Shown: piece after piece, positions 35,320 through 47,134 of the stretch
Layout: every line of letters starts with the position of its first letter
Position numbering within the stretch: the first letter of the stretch is position 1
Assembly: GCF_000283155.1 (NCBI RefSeq)
Contig: NW_004454163.1
Span: 2,638,291-2,702,290 of the forward strand
Source: Ceratotherium simum simum
Taxonomy: Eukaryota > Chordata > Mammalia > Perissodactyla > Rhinocerotidae
Length of the DNA stretch: 64,000 nucleotides
Reading direction: 5' to 3'
Translations under genes and position numbers: made by a program
The notes under the pieces: generated by a model
Databases searched by the model: none
Seen by the model: the letters and a program-made list of their open reading frames with translations, nothing else
Told to the model about the DNA's origin: nothing

Positions 35320-35920
35320 TTTTATTTACTTGTTTTTATAATTCAAGAAAGCACAAGTTTACAACTCACAGATGTATTTTTCTATTCATAGAATAATTTA
35401 ACTCATATTTATTGAGTTCCTAATATGGTCCTTATATCCTCTGAACTTTTCAGCCTCTAAAGGAGTTTTTAATTTTTTGTTTATTGGTATCCTCTCTTAT
35501 TTCATCTATCTAATTTTCTTCTCATTTTGTCAATATTCCATTTCATCTTCTTGCCTTCTCAGAGAAGCCAAGACTTATAAGCTATTGTTAGCAGTTTTCT
35601 GCCATTACCTTTTGGAACTTGAACTAAATACAATCCAGATGACAATTCTCTTTCTGATTTTTTAAAGTTCTTTTTCTTCCCTTTTTCTAATCTTATTCAT
35701 AATTTAAAAACAAATTTTATTGGTTTCATGATTTTTTTTTCTTTATTCACTATCATTTAAGACAAGATTTTTTTCTCACTCATATTTGTTAAACAAGAAG
35801 CTGGTATTATTGCCCATGATTCTGTCTTCTCTCCACCTTAGGGATGAGAAAATTATATTCTCAGAGAGAAGATGTATAGAACTTATAATTCTAATTTTCA
35901 GCAGGAGTTCAGTGGTGCTA
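35320..35920. other. Nothing recognised
   Basis: T-rich DNA with no repeat hallmark that I can name. Confidence 0.4.
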
Positions 35921-35924
35921 CATC

Positions 35925-36470
35925 TAGACAATGGAATATTATTTAGCACTAAAAAGAAATGAACTATCTAGCCATGAAAAGACATGGAGGAAACTTAAAT
36001 GCATGCTATTAAATGAAAGAACCCAATCTTAAAAGGCTACCTTCTGCATGATTCCAAATATATTACATTCTGGAAAAGATGAAACAATGGAGACAGTAAA
36101 AATAATCAGCAGCTGCCAGGCATACGGGAGGGGAAGGATGAATAGACAGAGCACAGAGGATTTTTAGGGCAGTGAAAATACTCTGTATGATATTATAATG
36201 ATGGATATATGTCATTATACATTTGTCCAAACTCATAGAATGTATTGCACCAAGAACAAACCCTAAGGTAAACTATGGACTTCAGCTGATTATGGTGTCT
36301 ACTGTAGGCGCATCCTTGGCAACAAATGTACTATTTTGGTGAAGGAAATTGATATTTGGTGGGCTATGCATTTAAGGGGGCAAGAGGTATATAGGAAATC
36401 TCTGTACCTTCCTCTCAATTTGTTGTGAACCTAAAACTTCTCTGAAAAAATTAATTCTCAGAAAAAGAAA
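35925..36470 (+). mobile_element. L1 3' end (older subfamily)
   Basis: CAATGGAATATTATTTAGCAC, then GATGGATATATGTCATTATAC, CCTAAGGTAAACTATGGACTT and ACCTAAAACTTCTCTGAAAA trace the ORF2 C-terminus and 3'UTR of an L1M-type element. Confidence 0.85.
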
Positions 36471-36474
36471 GGAA

Positions 36475-37425
36475 AGGCTTGCATCTGGAATGTAAAACTA
36501 ATACCTAAAACTCAATAATATGAGATCAAAAAACAAAATTTTAAAATGAGAAAAAGATTTCAACAGGCACTTCACCAAATAAGCACATGAAAAGAAACCC
36601 AAAATCATTAATCATTAGGAAAATACACATTAAAACCACAATAAGATACCACTATACACCTACTAAAATGGCTAAAATTAATAAGACTAACCATATCAAT
36701 TGTCATTGAGAAGGTGGAGGAACTAAAACCATCATAGGCTGCTGTTAGCAATATAAAATGCTACAGACACTTTGGAAAACAGTTTTGTAGTTTTTTCACA
36801 AATTTAAACATATACGTATTTATTATTCAGCCACTCTACTTTTAGAAATCTTCCTAAAGAAATGAAAGCATATGTCCCATAAAAAGACTTACACGTAAAT
36901 ATTCATAGAAGCTTTATATGTAATGCCTACAAACTAGAACAACCCAAAAGTCCATTAGCAGGTGAAAGAATAAACAAATTTTAGTGTATCTATTCAATGG
37001 AATAATATCTAGCCATAACAAAGGGTAAACTATAGATATATGCAACAATATAGATGAATCTCACAATTCATGACAACTTGATGAATCTCAAACAGCTGAG
37101 TGAAAGAAGGCAGACCAAATGAAGAGTACATATTGTATGACCCAATTAATACAAAATTCTAGTAAAAGAAAGCAAATCTATAGTGGTAGAAGGAAAATCA
37201 GTGGTTGCCTGGAGACAGAAGCAGCTAGGGATCAGGGAAGAGCAAGATGAGGGCATTACAGAGGAGCAGGAAGAAACTTAAGAACATGATGAATATGTTC
37301 ATTTTCTTGATTGTAGTAATGGTTTTGCAGATGTGTGTGTGTGTAACTTAAGAAATTATGTACTTAATACATATGCAGTTTATTGTACGTCAATTTTACC
37401 TCAATTAATCTGTTTAAAAAAGTAA
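36475..37425 (+). mobile_element. L1 3' end, second copy
   Basis: Starts in ORF2 (AAAAAGATTTCAACAGGCAC, then AATAAGATACCACTATACACC) and passes CACTTTGGAAAACAGTTTTG, GTCCATTAGCAGGTGAAAGA and CAGTGGTTGCCTGGAGACAG. It ends with the 3'UTR text TACGTCAATTTTACCTCAAT. All frames are broken. Confidence 0.88.
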
Positions 37426-37439
37426 ATAAAATAAAGTAA

Positions 37440-39700
37440 AGGAATACTCATTCATGATAAAAAGCTCTCAGCAAACTGTGAATAGAGGAGAATTTCATCA
37501 ACTTGATAAATATAATCTACAAAAAACCTATAGCTAACACCAACATCTTACTTAAGAGTGAAAGATTGAACTCTTTCCCACTAAGATCTGGGAAAAGGCA
37601 AGGATGTCCACTTTCACTACTTTTATTCAACATAGTACTGGAAGTTCTAGATACTGAATAGGCAAGAAAAAGAAAGAAAAAGCATACAGATTTGAAAGGA
37701 AAAAATAAATTGTCCCATTTGTAGATGATATGATTGCCTATATTGAAAACCCCAGGGAGTCTGTAAAAGACTTCTAGAATTAATAGGTGAGTTAGCAAGG
37801 TAGAAAGATACAAGATCAACACACAAAAATCAATCACATTTCTGTGTACTAGCAATGAATATGTGGAGATCAAAATTAAAAACGCAATGCAATTTATAAG
37901 AACCACAAAGAAAATTAAATACCTAGGAATAAACTCAATAAAACAAGGATAGGATTTGTATGCTGATAGTTACAAAAGGCTGATGTAAGAAAAGATCAAA
38001 GAACACCTAAATAAATGGAGAGACATATCCATGTTCATGGATTGGAATACTCAACATAGTAAAGATGTCAATTCTTCCCAACTACATCTATAGATTTAAT
38101 GTAATTCCTACCAAAATACCAGCAAGGATTTTGTAGATATAGACAAGCTTATTTTAAAACTTATACAGAAAGGCACAGGCCCTAGAATAGTTAAACAATT
38201 TTTACAAAGAAGAATAAAATAGGAGAAGTCCCTCTATATGATACTAAGGCTTACTATATAGCTACAGTAATCCAAACATGTGTTATTAGTGGAGGAATAG
38301 ATACATAGATCAATAGATCAGAATAGAGTACTCAGAAAGAGACCTACACAAATATCTCTAACTGATTTTTAACAAAGGTGCAAAACCAATTCAATGGAGG
38401 AAAGGTGCCTTTTCAGGAAATGGTGCTGAAGCAAATGGATATCTATAGGCAATTGATGAGCCTGGACCTAAACCCAAAATGGATGATGGATTTAATGTAA
38501 AATGTGAAACTATAAAAATTTTTTTAAAATGAGAAAATCTTTGAGATCTAAAGAGGACAAAGAATTCTTAGACTTTGCAGTAAAAGCACAATCAATAAAA
38601 GGAAAATTTGATAAAAATGGATATCACCAAAATAAAAACTTTTATTCTATCAAAGTCCATGTTAAATAGATAAAAATATAAGTTACAGACTTGGAGAAAA
38701 CATTTGCAAACCACATATTTGACAAAGAACTAGTATCTAGAATATATAAAAAACTCTGAAAAGTCAACAGTAATAAAACAAACAATCCTAGAAAATAGGC
38801 AAAATATGTGAACAGATATTTCAACAAACAGAATATACAGATGGCAAATAAGCACAGGAAAAAAGTGTTCATCATTAGCCTTTGGGGAAATGCAAATGTT
38901 TTAATAATGAGATATCACTACTTACCTTCAAAATAACTAAAATGAAAAATACTGACAACATTAAAAGCTGGCAAGGCTATAGACAAACTGGATCACTCAT
39001 GCATTGCTGGTAGGAATGTAAAACGATATAGATTCTCTGTCAAGTAGTTTGGCAGTTTCTTATAAAACCAAACTTGCAATTACCATACGACCTAGCAATT
39101 GTACTCTTGGTCATTCATATTAGGCATTCAAACTTTGTTCACACAAAAACCTGTACAAGAATGTTCAGAGAAGCTTTATTCACAATAGCTCAAAACTAGA
39201 AACAACTCGGATGTCCTTCAACAGGTGCATGGTTAAACTGTGGTGAATCTATACCATGGAAAACTATTCAGCAATAAAAAGGAATAAATCAGTGATACAT
39301 GCAGCATCCTAGAAGAATCTCCAGAGAGTGATGCTGAGTGAAAAAAGCCAATCTAAAAAGGTTGCATACTATATTATTCCATTTATATAACCTTCATGAA
39401 ATGACAAAATGACAGAAGTGGAGAACAGACGAATGGTTCCCAGGTTTTAAGGAGAGTTCGGGGCAGAATGGAGGTAGATGTGGCTACAAAAGGCAACATG
39501 AGGGATCCTTGTGATGATGTAATTATTCTGTACCTTGACTGTATCAATGTCGACATCCTCATTGTGATGTTTTAGTATAGTTTTCTAAGATGTTACCATT
39601 GGAGGAAACTGAGTAAAAGATACAGGGGATCTTTCTGTCTCATTTTTCACAACTGCTTGTGAATCTATAATAATCTCAAAATATAAAGTTTAATAAAGGG
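37440..39700 (+). mobile_element. L1 fragment, reverse transcriptase to 3' end
   Basis: Begins near GAATACTCATTCATGATAAAA and runs through the reverse-transcriptase palm (TTTGTAGATGATATGATT at 37720-37737, encoding FVDDMI), ACCTAGGAATAAACTC, CTGGACCTAAACCCAAAATG and the C-terminal and 3'UTR text to about 39700. It is 5'-truncated inside ORF2, with many stops. The catalytic aspartates of this copy are still readable. Confidence 0.9.
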
Positions 39701-39800
39701 GAAAAGTTTAGGATCTGCATATTTCATACTATGCAAAGTTATTTGTCAAATGTGGAAAAGACAGAGCTATAAAAATATACTATTTAAAAAAAATACTTGA

Positions 39801-41248
39801 GAGAGTGACATCAGCATCGTGGCAAAGGGAATTGATCGCTAGTCTCTCCCCTCTAAGTTACAACCAGTAGGACATCCATAGAACAACAAAAGGTTCTCTG
39901 CACAGCACACCAGAACAGCTGAGAGATCCATACATCTATACATGTGAAGGTGGGTTGACTGGACCTCCTGAGGTGGTGAAACCAAGGGAGCAGTGGCAGC
40001 AGCTCCCAAGATTGAGGGCTGTTAGAACTGTGGCCACACCTGTGACCAGAGGCCCCAAGAATTGTGGTAATACTTGCAAAAGGAACCCCCAGGAAACCAG
40101 AGGCACCAGGAACCACTGAGGAGCCCGCAACCAGAGGCTCTGGGAATGGCAATGTTACATATGAACCAGCCTCCTCCCCCTCCCCTGGTGGCGGTACCTT
40201 TGATACCAGTCCTCCCAGCAGTAGAGGCTGCATTCAAGACCCTGCTACCCCCAGTAGTGGCAGTGGTGCCCATGACCTGAGGTTCCAGGAATTCTGTGGC
40301 ACCCAAGATCAGAGGCTGGAGGAATAGCAGTAGCACTTGCAATTCAGCCCCTCTCACTTCTCCAGCACTGGTGGGTGGTCCCCACAACCTGAGGGTTCAG
40401 GAACCACAGCTGTGCCCATGACCCAGCTCCTCCCCCAGTGGTGGAGCCTCTGACACTGTGCCTTCCAGACTTTGGGGCTATATACAAGACTCTGGGCCTC
40501 CAGCAGTGGTGGAAGTGCTCATAACCTGAGATTCCAGGAACCGCATCAGCACCCAACACCACAGGCTTCAGGGATCCCAGTGGTGCCTGTGACCCAGGTA
40601 CCACTCTCCCATGGCAGTCGTGGTGTCACCCATGACCTCAGCCAACCAGGCAGTGGCAGTGACATCCAGTACTCAATGTCCCTGGCAACAGCAGTGCCAG
40701 CACCCTCAGAAAACCTGGGAGCAGCAGCACATGCAGCACATGTGGCACAGTGCCTGAGCCCATGAAAAGCCTGCAGAGAGCCAGGCAACAGTGACAGTGG
40801 ATACCATGACCCTGCTCCCCCACCCACTGCAGACTCAATAAGCCTAGACATGTCAGAGGTGCCCATGACCCCAACTTCCACCCTACTCTCTCCTCACCTT
40901 ACCACAGTGAGGGAACCTTAGACTCAGACGACCGCAGAAGCAGCAGAGGTGCTTGCCAGCCCCATGACCTGGTGGCAACACCCGTGATTGTAGCAACATT
41001 GTAAGCAGCAAGGTACCATCAACATCAGAGGCACAAGCAGCACAATGAGGGCACTGACAACACCTCTGGCAGAGGCAGTGGAGGGTGGACAGCATGGGCA
41101 CTCAAATACAACCAGAAGCAGCTCAGACTCAAAGTAAACAAAACCTCATCCAAATAAGAAAGGTATGTACTACCACAAATGCACCAGCAGAGGAACATCT
41201 CATCAAGCACCATGAAAAACTACAATAACATGGTATCATAAAAAGAAA
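39801..41248 (+). promoter_or_regulatory. L1 5'UTR (internal promoter region)
   Basis: Starts GAGAGTGACATCAGCATCGT directly after the TSD. It is markedly richer in C and G than its surroundings and contains recurring motifs CCCATGACC(C/T) (near 40268, 40417, 40628, 40863 and 40962) and GAGGTTCCAGGAA/GAGATTCCAGGAA. L1 5'UTRs carry an internal RNA polymerase II promoter. The long minus-strand and plus-strand open frames here (Pro/Gly/Ala-rich) are compositional. Confidence 0.8.
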
Positions 41249-42401
41249 ATGGCAACTCTCCAGAAACCAAACTTGAATTCATGGAAGATTGCAATCTAAC
41301 TGACAGAGAATTCAAAATAGCTGTCATGAAGAAACTCAATGAGTTACAAGAAAACTCAGAAAGGCAGTTCAATGAGCTCAGGAATAAAATTAATGAACTG
41401 AAGGAGTACTTCACCAAAGAGATTGAAACTCTATAAAAGAACCAAACAAATTCTGGAATGAAGAACACAATAAATGAGATGAAGAATAAAGTAGGAAGCA
41501 TTGGAAATAGAGCAAATCATATGGAAGAAAGAATTCGTGAGCTTGAAGATAGAAATCTATAAATGATTCAAGTGGAAGAGGAGAGAGAATTAAGATATTT
41601 TTAAAATGGAGAAGTTCTACAAGAAATAACTGACTCAATTAGGAAAAGTAATGTAAGGATAATGGATATCCCAGAAAGAGAAGAGAGCGAGAGGGGAACA
41701 GAGAGCTTATTTCAAGAAATAATAGCTGAGAACATCCCAAACCTGGAAGGAACAGGTTATACAAGTACATGAACCTAATAGAACACCTAATTATCTCAAT
41801 GCAAAAAGACCTTCTCTAATGCACATTATATTAAAACTGTCAAAAGTCAATGACAAAGAAAGAATATTAAGGGAGGCCAGATAAAAAGAAAATAATAGCC
41901 AATAAAGGAACCCCATTAGATTATCAGTAGATTTCTCAGCAGACACTCTACAGGCCAGGAGTGAATGGAATGATACATTCAAAATATTGAAAGAGGGCCG
42001 GCCTCATGGCTTAGCGGTTAAATGTGTGCGCTCTCCTGCTGGCGGCCCGGGTTCGGATCCCGGGAGCACACTGACACACCGCTTCTCTGGCCATGCTGAA
42101 ACCATGTCCCATGTACGGCAACTAGAAGGATGTACATCTGTGACATACAACTATCTACTGGGGCTTTGGGGGAAAAAGTAAATAAAAATTTTAAAAAAAT
42201 TTTAAAATATTGAAAGATAAAAATTGTCAGCTGAGAATACTATATCCGGCAAAGTTATCTTTTAAATATGAAGGAGAAATAAAGCCTTTCCCAGACAAAC
42301 AAAAGCTGAGGGAGTTCATTACAACTAGACCTGCCTTACAAGAAATTTTTAAAAGAGCTCTCCTACCAGAAATGAAAAGGCAAAAGTTTACAAAGCTTTA
42401 A
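41249..42401 (+). pseudogene. L1 ORF1 remnant (RNA-binding protein), ERE-interrupted
   Basis: ORF1p is the trimeric nucleic-acid-binding chaperone of L1. Seen here: the ATG at 41249; a coiled-coil-like segment at about 41281-41435 (product with NELQENSERQFNELRNKINE); a central part near 41640-41900; and the C-terminal part at 42219-42401 encoding ILYPAKLSFKYEGEIK and EFITTRPALQEIF. Stop codons interrupt after ETL (about 41435) and repeatedly after that. The ERE at 41995-42203 splits the C-terminal third. Confidence 0.85.
41995..42203 (+). mobile_element. ERE SINE, short-tail type, inside L1 ORF1
   Basis: Begins GGGCCGGCCTCATGGCTTAG, box B GGTTCGGATCCC, tail CTACTGGGGCTTTGGGGG then A-rich. 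The TSD AAAATATTGAAAGA (14 bp) lies at 41981-41994 and 42204-42217. Confidence 0.96.
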
Positions 42402-42839
42402 ACAAGATGATAAATAGATAGAATCAGAAAATTGCAACTCTACACCAGAATAGGTTAGTAAACACTTAATTATAACATGAGGTCTAAAGGGAAAGAAAGC
42501 ATTAAAATTAACTATAACCACTTCCATTTGGTAACAAACTCACAATACAAAAAGGGATAATTTGTGGCAAGAAAAAGAGAAGGGGAAGAGGGAGAGGACA
42601 GAACCTGCATAAGCAAATGGAGAAAGGATGCTATCAACAGTAAAGAACTAACTCATCTGTGAGATCTTTTATACAAATCTCCTGATAACCACAAAACAAA
42701 AATTCAGAGGAGAGTATAAAACATAAAAATGAGGAAACTGAGAAACACATCACAGAAAACCATCAAACTGAAATGACAGATAGAAACACAAGAAAAAGAA
42801 AGAACGGAAATATAGAACAACCAGAAAACAAAAGATAAA

Positions 42840-45800
42840 ATGGCAGTATTAAGCCTTCATATATCAACAATCATACTAAATTTAAATGGTTTGAATTCAC
42901 CAATCAAAACACACAGAGTGGCTAGGTGGATTGAAAAACAAGATCCAACAACATGCTGCCTCCAGGAGACTCCTCTCACCTCTAAAGAAAAACATAGGCT
43001 CAAAGAGAAGGGATGAAAGATGACACTCCAAGTGAATGGCAACCAAAAGAAAGTGTGTGTAATCATACTTATATCAGATAAAATAGACTTCAAGCCAAAA
43101 GATGAGACAAAGATGGACATTATATAATGATAAAAGGGACAATCCACCAACAGGACATAATGTTTATTAATATATATTGACCAAACATAGGAGTGCCAAA
43201 GTATATAAAGCAACCTTAGCAGACCTAAAAGGAGAAATTAACAGCAACACAATATCAGTGGGGGACTTTAATACCCTACTTATGTCAATGGAGAGATCAT
43301 CCAGAAAAAGAATCAACAAGGAAATATTGGCAGTAAATGAAACACTAGACTAGAGAGACCTAACAGATATATATAGAACATTCCATCCAAAAGCAGCAAA
43401 ATACACATTCTTCTCAAATGCACATGGAACTTTCTAAAATATAGACCATATATTGGGAAACAAAACAAGTCTCAATAAATTTAAGAAGATTGAAACTATA
43501 TCAATCATCTTTTTTGACCACAATAGTATGAGACTAGAAATCAATTACAAGAAGGAAGCTGGAAAAGTCACAAATATGTGGAGACTAAACAACATGCTAC
43601 TGAACAACTATTGGATCAATGAAGAAATCAAAGGAGAAGTCAAAACATACCTGGAGACAAGTGAAAATGAAACACAACATACCAAAATCTATGGGATACA
43701 GCAAAAACAGTACCAAGAGGGAAGTTTATACAATAGAGAGCTACCTCAAACACAAGAAAAATCTCAACTAAAAAATCTAATAGAATACCTAAAAGATTTA
43801 GAAAAAGAGCAAATGAAGTTCAAAGTCAGTAAAAGGAAGGAGATAATAAAAATTAGAGCAGAAATAAATGAAATAGAGACTAAAAGGACAATGGAAAAGA
43901 TCAATGAAACTAAGAGCTGGTTCTTTGAGAAGATAAACAAAATTGACAAACTCTTTTCTAGACTCACTAAGAAAAAAAGAGAGAAGGCTCAAATAAACAA
44001 AATCATAAATGAAAGAGGAGAAATTACAACATATACCACAGAAATACAAAAGATTATAAGAGAATACTATGAAAATGTATACACCAACAAACTAGATAAC
44101 CTAGAAGAAACTAGATAACCTAGAATCATACAACCTTCCAAAACGGAACCAAGAAGAAATGGAAAATCTGAATAGACCAATCACTAGTAAAAAGATTAAA
44201 ACAGTAATCAAAAACCTCCCAAAAAGCAAAAGTCTAGGACCAGACAGCTTCTCTGATGAATTCTAGCAAACATTCAAAGATTTAATACCTATCCTTCTCA
44301 AAGTTTTCCAAAAATTGAAGAGAACAGGATGCTTCCTAACTCATTTTACATGGCCAACATTACCCTGATACCAAAACCAGACAAGGACAACACAAAAAAG
44401 GAAACTTACATGCCAATATTGAGGATGAACATAGATGCAAAAATCCTCAACAAAATATTAGCAAATCAAATATAATACGTTCAGAAATCATATACCATGA
44501 TCAAATGGGATTTATTCCAGGGATACCAGGATGATTCAACACTCACAAATCAATCACGTGTTACACCACAATAACAAAATGAAGAATAAAAATCACATGA
44601 TCATCTCAATAGATGCAAGGAAAGTATTTGACAAGATTCAACATCCACTGATAATAAAAATTCTCAATAAAATGGGTTTAGAAAGAAAATATCTCAACAT
44701 AATAAAGACCATATATGATAAACCCATAGCTAACTTCATATTCAATGGTGAAAATTGAAAGCTATCCCCCTAAGAACAGGAACAAGAAAAGGATCCCACT
44801 TTTGCCACTCTTATTCAACATATTATTGGAAGTCCTAGCCATAGCAATCAGGCAAGAAAAAGAAATAAAACGTATCCAAATTGGAAAGAAAGAAGCAAAA
44901 CTGTCACTATTTGCAGATCACATGGTTTTCCATATAGGAAAGCCTAAAGAATCCATCAAAAAATTATTAAAAATAATTAAAGAATACAGTAAAGTTGCAG
45001 CATGCAAAATCAACATACAAAAATCAGTTGTGTTTCTATACACTAACAACTAACTAGCAGAAAGAGAAATCAAGAATACAATCCCATTTACAATCCCAAC
45101 AAAAAGAATAAAATACCTAGGAATAAATTTAACCCAGGAGGTGAAAGACCTGTACACTAAAAGCTATAAGACATTGTTGAATTAAATTTTGAAGAAGGCA
45201 TAAAGAAATGGGAAGATATTCCATGCTTATGGATTGGAAGAACTAACATAGTTAAAATGTTCATATTACCTAAAGCAATCTACAGATTCAATGCAATTCC
45301 AATCAGAATCCCAATGACATTTTTTATGGAAATAGAACAAAGAATCCTAAAATGTATGTGAAACAACAAAAGACCCCAAATAACCAAAGCAATCCTGAGA
45401 AAAAAGAATAAAGCTAGAGGTATCACACTCCCTGATTTCAAAATATACTAAAAAGCTATAGTAACGCAAACAGCATGCTACTGGCAAAAAAAACAGACAC
45501 ACACAGATCATTGGAACAGAATTGAGAGCCCAGAAATAAACCCACACATTTATGGATAGCTAATTTTTTAGAAGCAGCCGAGAACATACAGTGAAGAAAG
45601 GAAAGTCTCTTCATTAAATAGTGTTGGGAAAACTGAACAACCACATGCAAAAGAATGAAAGTAGACCATTGTCTTACACCATTCATAAAAATTAACTCAA
45701 AATGGATTAAAGACTTGACTGTGTAAGATCTGAAACCATAAAACTCCTAGAAGAAAACATAAGTAGTGTGCTCTTTGACATTGGTCTTAGCAGTCTCTTT

Positions 45801-46904
45801 TTGAACACGTCTCCTCAGGTAAGGGAAACAAAAGAAAAAATAAACAAATGGGGGGCTGGCCTGTTAGCGTAACTGGTTGGGTGCGCGCACTCCACTGTGG
45901 GGACCCGGGGTTCGCTGGTTCGGATCCCGGGCGCACACCGACACACTGCTTGTCGAGCCTTGCTGTGGTGGCGTCACATATAAAGTGGAGAAAGATGGGC
46001 ACGGATGTTGGCCCAGGGCCAGTCTTCCTCAGCAAAAAGAGGAGGACTGGCAGATGTTAGCTCAGGGCTGATCTTCCTCACACACAAAAAATAAATAAAT
46101 AAAATAAAATAAACAAATGGGACTATATCAAATAAAAAGCTTCTGCCTGGCAAAAGAAATCAAGAAAATGAAGAGATAGCCTACCAAGTGGGAGAATATA
46201 TTTGCAAATCATAGATCCAATAAGGGGTTAATATCTAAAACATCTTAAGAACTCATACAACTCAACAACAAAAAAACAAACAACCCAATCAAAAAATGGG
46301 CAGAGGATCTTAGATATTTTTCCAAAGAAGATATACAGATGGAAACAGGCACATGAAAAGATGTTCAAACTCATTAATTATCAGAGAAATGCAAATCAAA
46401 ATCACAAGATATCACTTCACGACCGTCAGAATGGCTATGATTAAAAAGACAAGAAATAACAAGTGTTGGAGAGAATGTAGAGAAAACGGAACCCTTGTAC
46501 ACTGCTAGTGGGAATGTAATCTGGTGCAGCCACTATGGAAAACAGTATGGATATTCCCCCAAAAATTAAAAATAGAACTACCATATGATCCAGCTATTCC
46601 ACTTCCGGATATTTATCCAAAGAAAACAAAAACACTAATTCAAGAAGATATGTGCACTCCTATGTTCATTGCAGCATTCTTCACAATAGCCAAGACTTGG
46701 AAACAATGTATGTGTCCATCAACGGATGAATGGATAAAGAAGCCATGGTGTATCTATACAATGGAATACTACTCAGCCATAACAAAAGTTGAAATCTTGC
46801 CATTTGTGACTGCTGGATTGTCCTTGAGGGTATTATGCTAAGCTACATAAGTCAGACAGAGAAAGACAATTACCGTATGATTTCACTCATATGTAGAAGA
46901 TAAA
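42840..46904 (+). pseudogene. L1 ORF2 remnant (endonuclease / reverse transcriptase), ERE-interrupted
   Basis: ORF2p nicks target DNA and reverse-transcribes L1 RNA. Seen here: start ATG at 42840; endonuclease motifs LNLNGLN, LQET (about 42957-42968), GDFNT (about 43262) and DHILGNKTS (about 43445); the inter-domain region as a 221-codon open stretch (43453-44118); the palm text [13 protein letters not shown] (about 44800); the active-site box FADH (about 44911-44922) where FADD is required; and C-terminal text [10 protein letters not shown] and TMEYYSAI (46580-46790). Many stops lie between, for example after KEKG in the endonuclease. The ERE at 45853-46105 interrupts it. The second catalytic Asp to His change alone would abolish polymerase activity. 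Confidence 0.92.
45853..46105 (+). mobile_element. ERE SINE, long-tail type, inside L1 ORF2
   Basis: Begins GGGCTGGCCTGTTAGCGTAA, box B GGTTCGGATCCCGGGCG, double GATGTT(G/A)GC tail and an (AAAT)n end. The TSD AAAATAAACAAATGGG (16 bp) lies at 45837-45852 and 46106-46121. It is well preserved with many CG pairs. Confidence 0.96.
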
Positions 46905-47134
46905 CAAAATCAAAAAGGGAGAATAGATTGGTGGTTATCAGAGAGGAAGTGGCAGGAAAAGGGCAAAAGGAATAAAGGAGACCACGTGTACAGTGACAGA
47001 AGGCAACTAGACACTTGGTGGTGAACACGATGCAATCTATGCAGAAGTCGAAATATAATGCTGTGCACCTGCAATTTATATAATGTTATAAACCAAATGC
47101 CTAAATTAAAAAATAATAATTAAAAAATACTTGA

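Larger units (their letters stand above)
39801..47121 (+). mobile_element. Full-length L1 retrotransposon, inactive
   Basis: A perfect 13-bp TSD, AAAAAATACTTGA, lies at 39788-39800 and 47122-47134. Contents in order: 5'UTR (39801-41248), ORF1 remnant (41249-42401), spacer, ORF2 remnant (42840 to about 46904) and 3'UTR ending in an A-rich tail. Removing the two EREs and their duplicated bases leaves about 6.8 kb, the size of a complete element. Both ORFs contain many stops, and the reverse-transcriptase box is mutated. Insertion predates the two EREs nested in it. It sits downstream of three other L1 3' ends in the same orientation. Confidence 0.93.

Noticed and set aside
39853..40881. Several long open frames on both strands (up to 126 codons)
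   Set aside because: They fall in the GC-rich L1 5'UTR, where stop codons are rare by composition. The products are low-complexity, and frames open on opposite strands cannot all be genes.
46524..46841. 105-codon plus-strand frame
   Set aside because: It is the C-terminal part of L1 ORF2 (TMEYYSAI motif), an internal piece of a dead element and not a separate gene.
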